Assembly: GCA_002914805.1 (NCBI GenBank) | Contig: JXTB01000146.1 | Coordinates: 124,001 to 188,000 of the forward strand | Reading direction: 5' to 3' | Source of the DNA: Parasponia andersonii | Lineage: Eukaryota > Streptophyta > Magnoliopsida > Rosales > Cannabaceae | DNA length: 64,000 nucleotides | Shown here: in pieces, positions 45,401 through 57,175 of the stretch | How the letters are laid out: each line of letters starts with the position of its first letter | Numbering within the stretch: position 1 is the first letter of the stretch | The notes under the pieces: model-generated | The model's database searches: none | Told to the model about the DNA's origin: nothing | The model's input: only the letters and a program-made list of their open reading frames with translations | Translations under genes and position numbers: made by a program

Positions 45401-48400
45401 TCTTCTGTGTATAAGTTGACGGACTGATGATGTGGCAACTATTTTATAATTTTTTTATTACTTTATTTTAAAAACTTAATTATTATTTAAAAAAGTATTA
45501 ATTTTTTTCCTTCCTCTTTCCTTTCTTCGTATCCTTTAATACCCACTCTCTCTTCTTCTTCCTCTTCTACTTCTTTCCTTAAGCTGGGTTCAAACTAAAA
45601 GAAAACAAAATCCAAAGTTGGGTTTCTAATCTTTTCTTAAGGAGAGGTGAACTTATCAATTACCCTATGTATCATCGAAAGAAAGTCCACCACCAGATTT
45701 ACAGGGGGTCTATTCTAACTCTCAATACTCTGTTAGTCTGTGGAGTTGAGCACCATTAAATGCATCTTAACATTGCTCAAATAATAGTAATATAAAATAG
45801 AGCAACATACTAGAAAGTAGAAAGACCAACTTGTACACCCAATTTTTTGCACCATGCTCTGTTTCATTTAAATTATAAATTATCAAACAATACACATATA
45901 ATTCCCCTCTTAAAGCAAAACAGAAAAAAATAAAAATTAACTGAAATTAAATTGTATTATTCTTTAAAATGGCTTATAATCTGTTTCTACTTTCCCTTTT
46001 TGAAGGAATACAGTAACACGCACTTATTCTTGTTTGCTCACCCAAATGTTTTGAATCTGAAACCGCATATAGAGTATAAAACAAACATAACATGAAGCGT
46101 CTAACTTGAATTTAGGAAACTTGACTCTAATTAAATTTACATAATATAAGTCTTAAGTCTAACAAAATGTGAGTTAACAGGCCCAACTAGCCAAAGTAAT
46201 TTATAACAAAAAGAAAAAAAATTAAAGTTCAGAAAAGACCTTGTGGATTAATCCTGCAAAGTATTTGAGATAATTCCAAGGACCCCCAGCAGTAATTAAA
46301 CAAAAACATTGAAAGTAGAGAAGAAGAGGGAGAAGAGGAGGGAGTGGGTATGGAAGAAGACGAGAGAGGAAGGATATATAAATTTTTAATTTTTTTAAAC
46401 TAGAAATTATTTTTTTAAAAAAATAAAGTAATAAAGAAAATATTATAAAATAGTTGCCACGTCATCATTCCGTCAATTTATACACAGAATGTAACAGGAG
46501 GATGAATTTTTCATCAATCTCATAATATAGGGTAATTCTTGCAACTAAATTAAATTGGGGGGCAAAACTCAGCAATGCCAATAATTTGAGGGAAAAAAAT
46601 ACAATTTGAAAATACAATTTGTACCTTTCCAATTATCTTTTGAGATGAAAAGAGCTTAATGAAAAAACGGGTGCTGTCTAATTTTTCGATTGAGAAATAA
46701 GATGGGTAAAAACAAGTTTGGTAGATTGCGTGGTTTCGTGGGGCTGTGAACCCTGTGACTTATCATCAATCAAGATGCCTATGGGAAGAATGAGTATTAT
46801 TATACGGATATCACGAGTATATGCTTGAGCTTATCCCACTGATGTTACTACTGCATTATGTTAGTGAAAAAAAAATCTCAGTTTTTTATTATTTTACATT
46901 TTAAACATGAAGGTTAGGTCGAGTGGTCAGACCAATGGTTTGCTTCTTTAAGGTCTGGTGTTCGGTTTAGCATGGGGACCTACCTAGCAATGTGCTAGAG
47001 TTGTCTGTCTCCCAGAGATTGTAGGGTTCAACGGGGAGGACAAGTATAAAAAATAGATACCAAAATTTCTCTGGTATTTTTATCTAGATGCTTTTATTTA
47101 TCATTAATTTATTATTTTTTCCTCTCTAAATATGGCTCAGAAATGCTTCTTACTGAATTTAGAATAAAATAGGGAAAAAAATAAGGAATAAAAATAGAAA
47201 TAATTCTTTGTAGGTACTATGAAGGACAGTTTGCGCCTATTTCAGAAATGGATTCTGAAACTGTTGTGGAGAACACACCTGTCAGTGTCATAGAACAAGC
47301 AAAGAAGGTTTGACCTAATACCTAGGATTAGTTTCTTTTGTTGTCATTTATTCCTTTGCAGATTTATATTTCTTAAAGTACGCAGAATCATCTAGCTCAG
47401 GCTGTTTTGTACATGGGTACTTATATTTGAGGCTATTAGTTCTTAGGTAATTTTCATTATTGCACTTGGCTCGGACTGTTCTGTGACACAACCTGTCCGT
47501 GTCATAGAACAAGCGAAAAAGGTTTGACCTAATACCTAGGATTAGTTTCTTTTGTTCTCTTTATTCCTATACAAATATAATTCTTAAAGTAAGCAGATTC
47601 ATCTAGCTCAGACCGTTTTCGTTTAAAGGAGGGAAAAGAAAAAAAGAAAAGTTCTAGCTCACACTGTTGTGTACATGGGTATTTATATTTGAGGTATTAG
47701 TTCTTGGGTAATTTTCATTGTTACACTTTGCCTTTTCACGTATAAGCATGCCTGTTTCTGTATTTAGTATATAGGTTTATATTCCGTAGGATTTTTCTTG
47801 CAATCCTATACCCTGGAGTGAAATATTTTACAAAGGAGGATATAATTTTCGAAGTTAGAGTTGTACACAGCTTAAAACCAACATGCCAAGAATGAAAATT
47901 CAACCTATAGCCTTGAACATTACCCTAGTTTTAATGAGTTGTAATGATAGAGAATCTGTTATGTAATGCCGTGTTTAGGGGTGGCGGTGCTTGGAAGTGT
48001 TGTTGGTCTTAGAAATCAAGCAACCTATGCATTCGAACTCTAACTTGAGTCACAAAGTCTTACACTAGCTATTATTATGCCTTAAACTTTTGAGCAAAAT
48101 ATAAACTTTCTTCCTGAGCTAATTTACCCTGATTGGTTTGTGTTTTGGGTTATATCATTAATGGTAATACTAACAACAGCCCCTTTATCAACCTTTGTCA
48201 GACTCCACCTTTATCTATTGACATGTGTCCCATTCACTTTTTTAAATAAAACAATTAATTAACAAGTCATCTATTTTAACTGTTAAAAATAAAATAAAAA
48301 GGACACATGTCAATAAATAAATGGAGTGTCTGACAAAAAGTTTGATAAAGGGGCTGTTGCTAGCATTCGTCTATCATTAATTGTAATGGTTTACATTACT

Positions 48401-51400
48401 CGTATTTTACTCAGTAATGGTGGTTACTGACTTTGGTTCACCCTTACAGGTTTCATTGTTAGAAGAAAACATTGCACCAAGGAAAGATCTTCCTCATTTG
48501 CTTGTTCATCTCCGTGAAAGGAAACCAGAGAAGCTTCACTATATTGGTGTCTCCTTTGGGCTTAATTTGGATCTTTTTCGCTTTTGGAGAAGACATAATT
48601 TTGTTCCATTTTATATCAGCCACAGTCCAGTTAAGATGAAACTTTCGTATCTGCCCTTTTTTATATCAATATTATGTTTGTTATGGAGGTTTACAAGGCT
48701 ATTTTTTTGTACTGGATTAGAGTTCTGTGACTGGTGAGCATTCATGTATGGTCTTGAAACCACTGAACAATGATGATATTGAAGCTAAGGGATTGAATGA
48801 ATGGGGCTTTCTTGGACCATTTTACCAAGGTTTGTCTATTTTTTCTAAGAATATTATATTGCTTCTCATGTTTTTATCTGTAGTTGTTTATTTTAGGTTC
48901 TTTGTACTTGTCGATTATCCACAGATTTCAGGCAAAGATTTAGTAGATTATTGTGTAATACTTTCCGTTCTATGGAGTACAAGCTTGCTATGAGGTTAGC
49001 AGTGAAATTAACCTCCTTAAATTGCATGCTCATTGTTCAAGGTGCTCATGCTACTTGTGTAATCTCACAGCATTTTGGACCCAAAAATCGAATTTAAGGA
49101 GCTAGATTCAGGGACGTCTATCTTAGATGGGTTTCTAACCTCACTTAAAGAGGTGTTATCACCTTATGATCTGAAGCGATTGGAAGCCTATACCAGCAAT
49201 CTTGCTGACTATCATATGGTAAGATCTCCAGGGATGGTTGGTTTTTATTACAATCTCAATATTTTCAAAAGTTGTTATAAATATTAGGGCCTGATGATAG
49301 GATTCTAAAAATTTTGCCTCTTACAGACTTGCACAAGTTTCCATGAATACAAACAGGGCCTTAGGAAGATAATCTGGTGGTAGCAAAATGATAATTAAAT
49401 CAAACCATGTTCTCTATCAGTTTGCTAGCCTTGTTTCAGATAGCTTTTGCTTTGAACTGTTGAAGAATTTCAATTTGTGTTTGGAAACTGTAGTTTTAAA
49501 ATTGCTTAATGAGACAATGGTGGCATTTACATTTGTTATTTAGAAAACAGAAGGGTTAAAAAATGGGATTCTAATTGTTTTAAAATAACTTAATGAGACA
49601 AGGGTGGCATTTACCTTTGTTATTTAGAAACAAAAGGATTAAAACAATGGGATTCTAATAGTTTTGCTAAACAAGAAATATGTAAGAAAGTTATATCCTA
49701 TTAATTTTCTCCTAAAGATCTTTTGAAATGCCAAACTCTCGTCATAAATTATCCGCACTCCAAAATGTAGCTTGTGGACCATAATTCAAAAGGCCAAGCA
49801 AGTATTATTGAGCTAGAAATCTTTTTAAGCGTGTAACTTACAATTATAAGAATGTTCTCTGTTTTGCAGATTTTGGATCTAGTTCCAAAGCTCACTCATC
49901 TTTATTTCTGTGAGAGACTTCCTGTTACATTATCCTATGTCCAGGCTTCTATTTTGCTATGCACTGGTTTGCAGAATCAAGACTTCTCCTATATTGAGGT
50001 TTTTTTTCTGGTCTTCATTTTGTAGTTAAATGAATATATTGCACTATTTAATACTCACATAGGCACAGATATATTTGTGCACGAGCTCATAGAAAATGAT
50101 ATCTGTCCTTTGAATATAATTGTTAACTCAACTGGCTCATATTCCTAAACATTATAATTTGCATTTGTTGTGTGCACAGTGATTTCTCGAACTTGAAATC
50201 TTTTAAAGCCATCTTAGGATTTGTACTAAGCATACTATTAAGGAACTATTTCTACATTCCTATGCGTTTGTTATGCATTTTACTTTTTATTTTTTAATCT
50301 ATTAAAATGGAACAAATACTTTAGTTTTCTAATCTGTTAAAGTGGAAACAAGAAAACTTCAGTGATAAAAAGAAGACTAGAAAAAGCAGGAGCACAAGGT
50401 GTCCTCTAAAGTACAGAAAGGTCCAAGCAATGGCTATAATCAAATTGGATCTGTCAAGCTCAAATATGCATGTTACTTTTTTTTTTTCTGTCTTGCCATG
50501 TTAAATTCATTTGTTTTCACTTTAACCCGTGTGTTCCAGGCAGAGATGGAGAAGCTGGATAGGCAAACTATATTGTCACACTTTAGAAAGATTATGAAAA
50601 AGGTCCACAAATATCTAGACAGTATTGCATCCAAAGAGATTGAATCAAGCATGCCTCGCCTAAGAGAAGTAAGTTGGTGGGAATTCAACCTTTACTGGCA
50701 TAATACATGGGCAGATAATAATTTTTGCTTTCTTATGTGTATTCCCTTTACCCCCTTTAGAACTGTAATAAAAGAATAAAAAACAAAAAATAAAAGCTTC
50801 ATTACCTTAAATTAAGGCCCATCACACCACCAAAACACCCCCCCCTCTCTCCTCTTGAGTCTAGTTTATGTCGTGCTCATGGGGTATTTTCATTCTGAAT
50901 CAATTACAAGATCCAGTAAGGAATATTGTTGTGTGCTTTAGACAAATGACGAAATGCACTTTAACATTTGCGTTTTAATTGCCAAGGAGCAAACTGTCTA
51001 CTGAGCCCTGTATGATTCGACTCTTTACATAATCCAGGATTAAAACTTCTGTAAAATTTAAAGATCTGATTGCATAAATTTGTAGTTCTGGTACATTTAT
51101 ATACATAATATATGCTTTCTTTACTTACATTATTTCTACCTTCAACCTTTTTTCTTTCACTGGAAATTTCTACCATTTAATTGGGATGGTGTATCTGATT
51201 GCGGAAATTTTTAGTTCTGGTGCATGTTTGTATACACACAGATATATAAATATACATAATATGCACTTTCATTACTTACATTATTTCTACCTTCACCCTT
51301 TTTTCTTTCACTGGAAATTTCTACCTTTTAATTGGGATGGTGTATTTTTACTGTGTTTAATATGTTGATTTTGCATTCAGAGAGTGACAGAACCACAAAG

Positions 51401-51757
51401 TGTCTCCATGGAGGAGGATCTCAAAACAGCTGCCAGGCAGGCTGAGGTATGCTTCTTTGCTTGCTCGTCCTCTCCTTTCTGATTCCTTTCCCCTATACCG
51501 AAAAAGAAATAGAGCTAAAATGGCTCTCTTTATAGGAGGGGATGAAAACTGACTTGGAGGGAGTGTTGGATCCTGAGTTGCTTCAACAATTCGCCAATGG
51601 AGATTATTTTGAGAACGGTTTGCAAAATGGAGGTGGAGGTGGTACTATCAATACGAAGAGATTTAACAGAAATAAGTCTGAAAGTAATAGTGGGAAGAAA
51701 CGAGGTAAAAGTTATTCTGGATCCAAATCGATCAAGAAGAAGAAATCCCAACATTAA
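36412..51757 (+). CDS. NAT10: RNA cytidine acetyltransferase (NAT10/Kre33 family)
   Basis: Acetylates cytidine in 18S rRNA and some tRNAs (ac4C), and acts in nucleolar small-subunit assembly. 26 exons: 36412-36516, 36647-36738, 37504-37675, 38515-38637, 39225-39398, 39925-40035, 40128-40261, 40350-40443, 41088-41186, 41957-42093, 42265-42362, 42836-42959, 43041-43128, 43208-43307, 43384-43436, 44345-44521, 44604-44641, 47214-47307, 48450-48629, 48721-48829, 48925-48994, 49071-49218, 49870-49998, 50540-50668, 51381-51446, 51536-51757. The joined frame is open for 1021 aa, the usual plant length. Walker A GRGRGKSA is at 284-291 and the DEAA box (LLVIDEAAAIP) at 384-394. The GNAT acetyl-CoA region, VRIATHPSA through RGYGSQAVELLTRYYEGQF, is near 617-646. 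The tail is basic (KKRGKSYSGSKSIKKKKSQ), like a nuclear/nucleolar signal. All junctions are GT-AG. One N lies at 42452 in intron 11. Confidence 0.95.
39577..39930 (+). repeat. About 200-bp tandem duplication across intron 5/exon 6 acceptor
   Basis: 39577-39730 and 39778-39930 share CAAGGGGAATAAGTTTCTTG, TGCTGAAGCTCATTAACTCA-type and CTCTGGTTGGTGATCA blocks at a period of 200-203 bp. The downstream copy provides the real acceptor (ATAG/GACTCTGAAGGG). The upstream copy has AAAG/GACTCGGAAATG, so it is a decayed second 3' splice region. Confidence 0.85.
45292..46599. mobile_element. Mutator-type MITE in NAT10 intron 17
   Basis: About 1.3 kb with terminal inverted repeats of roughly 300 bp. Matching blocks, inward from each end, are TTTTTTCCC, TTGGCATTG(C)TGAG, ATTGATGAAAAATT, a GTTGACGGA-type segment, GTGGCAACTATTTTATAA, and a purine/pyrimidine tract (CTCTTCTTCTTCCTCTTC against its complement). 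Flanks GACAAGTAG and TACAATTTG agree at 6 of 9, so the TSD is only weakly supported. No transposase frame. Confidence 0.7.
46905..47055 (+). mobile_element. tRNA-derived SINE in NAT10 intron 17
   Basis: A-box-like TAGGTCGAGTGGTC (about 46915) and a degenerate B box (GGTGTTCGGTTTA, about 46967). CATGGGGACCTACCTAGCAA and TGTGCTAGAGTTGTCTG follow, matching the post-B-box region of the SINE at 8390-8510. It ends near an A-rich stretch (about 47047-47056). Confidence 0.6.
47271..47740 (+). repeat. Tandem duplication of exon 18 end plus intron 18 start
   Basis: The 3' end of exon 18 (GTCATAGAACAAGCAAAGAA) and its following intron sequence recur about 215 bp downstream (about 47485-47740). The copy keeps GTCATAGAACAAGC and the donor context GTTTGACCTAATACC, then ATCTAGCTCAG and GTACATGGGTA blocks. 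It lacks a clear acceptor, so it is a pseudo-exon inside intron 18. A 45-bp purine-rich insertion splits the second copy near 47628-47655. Confidence 0.85.
48162..48371. mobile_element. 210-bp Mutator-type MITE with perfect 9-bp TSD (NAT10 intron 18)
   Basis: Inverted repeats of about 70 bp (ACAACAGCCCCTTTATCAA, TTTGTCAGACTCCA, TTGACATGTGTCC and their complements) almost fill the element. It is flanked by identical TATCATTAA at 48153-48161 and 48372-48380. The 9-bp TSD points to the Mutator superfamily. It ends about 70 bp before exon 19. Confidence 0.9.
49498..49680 (+). repeat. 84-bp tandem duplication in NAT10 intron 22
   Basis: CTTAATGAGACAATGGTGGC at 49505 and CTTAATGAGACAAGGGTGGC at 49589, with shared ATTTGTTATTTAGAAA and GGGATTCTAAT blocks. 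Confidence 0.85.
51065..51345 (+). repeat. About 129-bp tandem duplication in NAT10 intron 24
   Basis: TCTGATTGC...AGTTCTGGT and the following ACTTACATTATTTCTACCTT and TTCACTGGAAATTTCTACC blocks occur twice (51065-51193 and 51194-51345). The second unit is longer by an ACACACAGATATA-type stretch. Confidence 0.85.
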
Positions 51758-52823
51758 TGATAAGCGAATACTCTAGAGGCAATGCTTGTTCCGTAATTTT
51801 CTATGGAAATGGTTGGAGAATGAACCCTTCACCCTCAATGGTAATGGTTGACTACACCCCACTTTGGCACATATAATCACATTATACGTGATTAATTAAT
51901 TAACATATATAGATTATGCACAAAATTTTGAGTAGATAAAGGATGAAGTTCCCGGTACAGTACAATTTTAATTTCTCTTATCGGTATGTAGTTTCCCTGT
52001 TATTTATTCGCACAATAGTCAGTACTATTTTCTAAATTATTGTTGACATTTTTTTAATTGAATTATTATGTGCTCATTCGTGTCTGTTTATTCTATTCTT
52101 TGTTTAGCTTGTCCTTTTTCTACCAAGACTTTTATTTTTATTTTTATTTTTTAAATGGAGTCGTTTTGAGCGCTAAGCTTCTAATGGACGAATTAAGAAG
52201 GTGAAATGGACATGTAAGCTGTAATCTCAAATCTAGTCCCTTCAGGTACTCCCACTTGCCTTAGAACTTGAATAGTCCTTTGATTCTAGCTCTTAACTTT
52301 CTAGTCTACAATTTCCGTAGATGTTCGGAATAGTTTTGACATTTTTACGTAGTAGAAACAAACAAAAATTTTATGTTTTACCGAAATTGTGTATTTGAAC
52401 AGAGCATAAAGATATTTTCTTGTTGACATTAATTAATACAATGGCAAATATAAGATGGATATATGATTAATCAAAATAGTAAGCGATCACTTTTTTTTCT
52501 TGTTGAAATGGACACAATCACTTCTTGTTTGTAAGGGTTGCTATACTTGCTATAATTATTTCCCCGTTTTCTCCTCCCACATTCGATGATTAGATAAATA
52601 CACTCTTGCTACAGTGTATTTTAGGAAATATATCATTTTTAATAATTTTTTTTTTTATGAAGACACCTTTCTAAGTTTTAATTATTCTAAATTCAAAATG
52701 CCCTTTAACACTTGTCTCATCATAAGTTCACATTCCGTTTAAACAAGAGAGATTGAGGTGTTATATTCCTTTGCTTCTCTCCATACTTTATCTAATACTC
52801 TCACATCATTTTTTAGTGCAAAA

Positions 52824-52864
<41 letters not shown>

Positions 52865-53495
52865 TTTTGAGTTATTAGATATTTTGTCTAGTGTCGTTTG
52901 ACACCCTATTTAGTGTGACTAAACAGCATTCAAATGTTCTTTTTTTTTTTTATTGATCTATCAAGTTCTTAAACAATTATTTAGCTTTCGACACGTTTGT
53001 CTATTGCTATCAACTTAAGGATATATAAGTCTGTTTTTTAAAAAGGACGTATTTAATCCCAAAAGTATTGAGAATAATATATTTTCTAAAAGTTGTTATT
53101 AAAAAAGTCTATTTCACCTAATTTCCCAAAGTATTTTGGCCAAAAAATTAGCTTTGCATAAAATGGCTAGCACATCCACATTTATATAAAATAATACAAT
53201 CTTATGTCTTGCTATATTCTTCAAATAAACAAATAAAAAACTCTAATCATTTACTCTTGCTAAAATTCTTAAGAGGGCACTTGTTATAAATTTGGAGTTT
53301 TACAAAAAATGGATTAACAAATTGCAAATCCCAATGATTTTGGTTAGACAAATTGTTCTTTTAATACATTTTATATATTTTCCCTAAATTTAAATTAAAT
53401 CATCAATAAAACCTTCTTTTTAAGAACAAGGAAAAAAAAAAAAAGTAAAGAGGGTTAGTTTTACCTTTCCATGACTGCTTCATTAAAAGAGGGGT
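51758..53495. other. Intergenic, AT-rich
   Basis: NAT10 3' flank, then no recognised gene. AT microsatellite at 52827-52856. Confidence 0.6.
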
Positions 53496-53504
53496 TAATA
53501 ATAT

Positions 53505-54189
53505 AGCTTATTAGCACCATTAGTCCCCATCTTTAGGTATTTTGGCATATTGGTCCCCAAACTTTATATTTTGGCATATAAATCCCTAAACTTACAAAAT
53601 TATAGCAAACAAATCTTTTTCACCGTTATTGTTCAAGTCTGTCGTTAAAAAGACACGTGCCTAGAATGTGTGACTAATTTTGAGGGTATTTAAGTCAAAT
53701 CATTCATCATCTCTCTGGCAGTCCATCTTCTTCCCTCCTCAATACCCACTCCCAAATACTCAAAAAGGAAATATGGAAACTAGGATCTAAGAAAACAATC
53801 AACATCATTTCCATTTCACTTTAGAACTCTCAAATCTCCAATTTTGTACAATTTCTTTAACTTTCAAATATCCAATTCCACATAATTTCTTCTCTACCCT
53901 ATTCATTTATTTGTTATTTAAGATGATGCGTCGCCAAAAAAAAAAAAAAATAGAAAAAGACGAGATCCTAATTAGTATATTAGAGAAGATTGCCAATAAT
54001 TAGGTCTTTTAACATCTTCTAATAATTTCTTGTTTTTGGAAAAAAAAAGGCAAACCCAAGACCTATAGTGGTGAGAGGATTTAAAATTTCGGGGTTAGTT
54101 TCTTCTATCATTAATATTAATCTTAATTTATTCTAAAAAAATGAACATTAATATTAATTTGGTCTCACTATTTAAATTGCACATACTAA

Positions 54190-54224
<35 letters not shown>

Positions 54225-54725
54225 TTTATCCGATATTTTATTTTGCAACTTTAGCATTTTCAAAATAATTTACAATGTAAGTTTGTTAAAGGGGTTTTTA
54301 GGGCGAAAGAATCAATTTTTTTTTAAAAAAAATCTATTAATCTTTAATAGATGGAAGATAAATGAAACTCCCGTTGATTGGTTTCTCTTATATTCATTTT
54401 TTCTTTTATTATGGGACACGTTGACGGACTCGGTTGATGGACTCGTATTTTGACCATGAGATTGCATTTTCTTAAGCTATATATCTCGACTTTGGGTGTT
54501 GAAGATAAAACAGAAAGAAAGGTAGATAGATTGACCAAAATGCCTTCAAAATTAGACATACTTGATGGGCCACAAGAATTTTTAATGATAGACTTGAACA
54601 TTAATAGTGGTAAGGACTTGTTTGCTATAGCTTTGTGAGTTTGAGGATTGATGCGCCAAAAAATAAATATAGAGACCAATTTGGCAAAACACCCAAAGAT
54701 TGAGGACCAATAATGCCAATAAGTC
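53505..54725. mobile_element. 1.2-kb Mutator-type MITE with perfect 9-bp TSD
   Basis: Terminal inverted repeats of about 150 bp, with pairs such as TTATTAGCACCATTAGTCC against TTATTGGCATTATTGGTCC and TTATAGCAAACAAATC against CTATAGCAAACAAGTC. It is flanked by identical TAATAATAT at 53496-53504 and 54726-54734. Its ends resemble those of the 24847-25754 element (TTTTGGCATATTGGTCC type), so they form one family. Internal open frames (54344-54679 and 54450-54638) show no transposase motif. An AT run sits inside at 54192-54222. Confidence 0.9.
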
Positions 54726-54734
54726 TAATAATAT

Positions 54735-56200
54735 TAATGGCCTTTGAAGTATACTTGTAGTAACATTTATATAATTGTTTCAACAATGATTCTTTTATTA
54801 CAAATTGTTAAATATTTAACATAAATAAGTTATTACAGAGCACATAATTTGGAATCTAAGTCAAAAATGAGATTTTGAAATTTTAACTTACACAATAGAC
54901 TACCAAGACTTATACAATTGTTGTAGCAATGACTAATTTTTTCATCAAATGTTAAATTTTTAACAAAAATGAGTTGTACAAAGTGCATAATTTAATAATT
55001 ATGGTTAAAAATGAGATTTTGACTCATATAGGTAAATAATACTCAATTATATACTTTTTCCATTACTATTTTGTGTTTAAAAAACTACTAATTTGTGACA
55101 AAGGGCCATTAGTGTAATAATTGCATAATTCATGGGTCATTACCATGTAAGTTGAAAATTCGGAAAGTAAAATGATACAATGAGTATAATTTAAGGATTA
55201 TTACTATATTTAACCCTTAAAAGAAAAAAGAATATTTTAATTATAACCTTGAATAATACTTAAACTCAAGACTCCAATTGTTTTAGAAGAAAGTTGAACA
55301 AAAATAAAATCTGATACTTTAATCTTTTAAATATTTTGTTAGAGAAAAATTTTTGTGAAAAAAATATAGAAGATAGAAGAAAATTCCAAATAGATGTGAG
55401 TTCTTCAAAACTAAGTACTAAGAAAGCATCAAAAGAGTATACACTTTAATTTTAAGAATACTTAATTTTTTACATTCAGCGTCTATTTAAAAAGGTTTAT
55501 ATTATACTCACTATTTTGATAAAACTTTCTTTATAAAAGTAATATTAGTAGGACTAATAATAGGGTAAATTAGGGACGATTTTAGTTACCATCTCCATCT
55601 CTAAAAGTCAATTGTAATGTCATATCTACCTTATTAATTATTTTTTTAAATATGAAGATGGCGTAAATTTTAACCAATAAATAACGAGAAAAAACTATAA
55701 TTACCTATTGACCATTGTTAACGACAAAATAAGAAAAATATAAAATAAAAAAGCTAATAAACATAATTATTTTTTTTCTTCACACAATTGATATAACAAC
55801 AAACAAAACAATATACTAAATAAAGAGTTTTCAAACTCTAAATTCAAACATGTAAACATATATAACTTACCAAAGTCATTATTCTTTTTTTTTTTTTTTT
55901 TAAAATTGTTAAGAAATTTATACATAAACACCTAACTAAGATTCAGATCTCTCTCCTCCCACACATTGAAGTTTTTTATTTCTTAAAAGATATATGGAGA
56001 TGAGTGTTGAAAAATTATGTATATATATATATATATATATATGATTATATATATCATGGAGGGTATGGGTATAAGATAAATTATACTAATACTATCTTCA
56101 TACCATATCCGTATATTTGTGGTGCAATTATTTTCATCTTGATCGCTTTCTCTGCCTGAGCAACTTTTTTCCTTTTGTTCGAATCAGATAATCACATATT
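54735..56200. other. Intergenic, AT-rich, nothing recognised
   Basis: Short internal similarities (AGTTATTACAGAGCACATAAT against GAGTTGTACAAAGTGCATAAT type) occur around 54810-54990. No coding signal. AT run near 56019-56042. Confidence 0.5.
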
Positions 56201-56213
56201 CTGAATTTTATAG

Positions 56214-56530
56214 CCATTCCTAAATACTAGCCTAATTCCCTTGAAAAAGTCACGTTAGTCTGGTTTCATTTGAAATAGTTTCTAAAAACTTCCAACTTGT
56301 ACCAATATTTCATAATAAAAACCTTGCCAAACAAAACAAGTCCTAGTTGTTTTGAAATAGTTGTTCTATAACCATCCCTAAATACTAGCTTAATTCCCTT
56401 GAAAATTCCACGTTAGCCTGGTTTCATTTGAAATAGTTTCCGAAAACTTAGAACTTTTACCAACATTTCATTCAAATAGGCTCCGAAACTGACTTTCAAC
56501 TAATAAAAACCTTGCCAAGCAAAACAAGTC
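56214..56530. repeat. About 158-bp tandem duplication
   Basis: Copies begin at 56214 and 56372, sharing CTAAATACTAGCYTAATTCC, GGTTTCATTTGAAATAGTTT and AACCTTGCCAARCAAAACAA blocks. Confidence 0.85.
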
Positions 56531-56747
56531 TTAGTAGCAAGTCTTTTTCGCACAAATTCAGTCCAATAATATTGAATAGTAACTGTTATAGAAGACCAAA
56601 TCAGTAGCATTTTCACTTCAAGTCACTTAACATAAAAGTAAAAAGGAATGCATGCCAAAAACAAGATAGGCATGTACAACTTATCCACATTTAGTTGCTT
56701 ATAGCTGAAATTTTCTTCTGTTTTCTCCCACACTTATCCAGCAATGA

Positions 56748-56778
<31 letters not shown>

Positions 56779-57175
56779 CAATGTGAATCCAGTAATGACT
56801 GACTTCCATAAAATTTTCATCACTAGCTGCTGACAAGAGCCGGGACTTAGATAGGGTGTGCAATCAGAAAATCCAATCAGAAAATCGGGGGAATTATAAA
56901 AATAAATGGCTTGGGTAAAACAGGAAACTTGATAAATGCGACCAGTGACAACAGATTCCAGTTCTTTCCTGGCAACATAAACAATAATCAGCGAAAATAC
57001 AAAACATCAGATTATCTCAAACTCTGGTAGAGTTGTCGCACTCTCAAAACTCAAGTGCCTTTATTGAAAAAGTAGAGGCACTCCTCATACTCTAAATAGT
57101 CCTCATTGACCTCAATTCAGCACAAGCATTTCTTTGATCTCAACAGGAGTCACCAGTAAAGAAAATGGGCATATC

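Noticed and set aside
50345..50460. Extra NAT10 exon (Lys-rich reading before exon 24)
   Set aside because: Exon 23 to exon 24 already joins in frame with the family pattern (SYIE/AEMEKL). No good acceptor-donor pair frames this stretch.
54344..54679. Open frames inside the 1.2-kb MITE as a transposase
   Set aside because: Short, partly within the TIR, and no MURA or other transposase motif.
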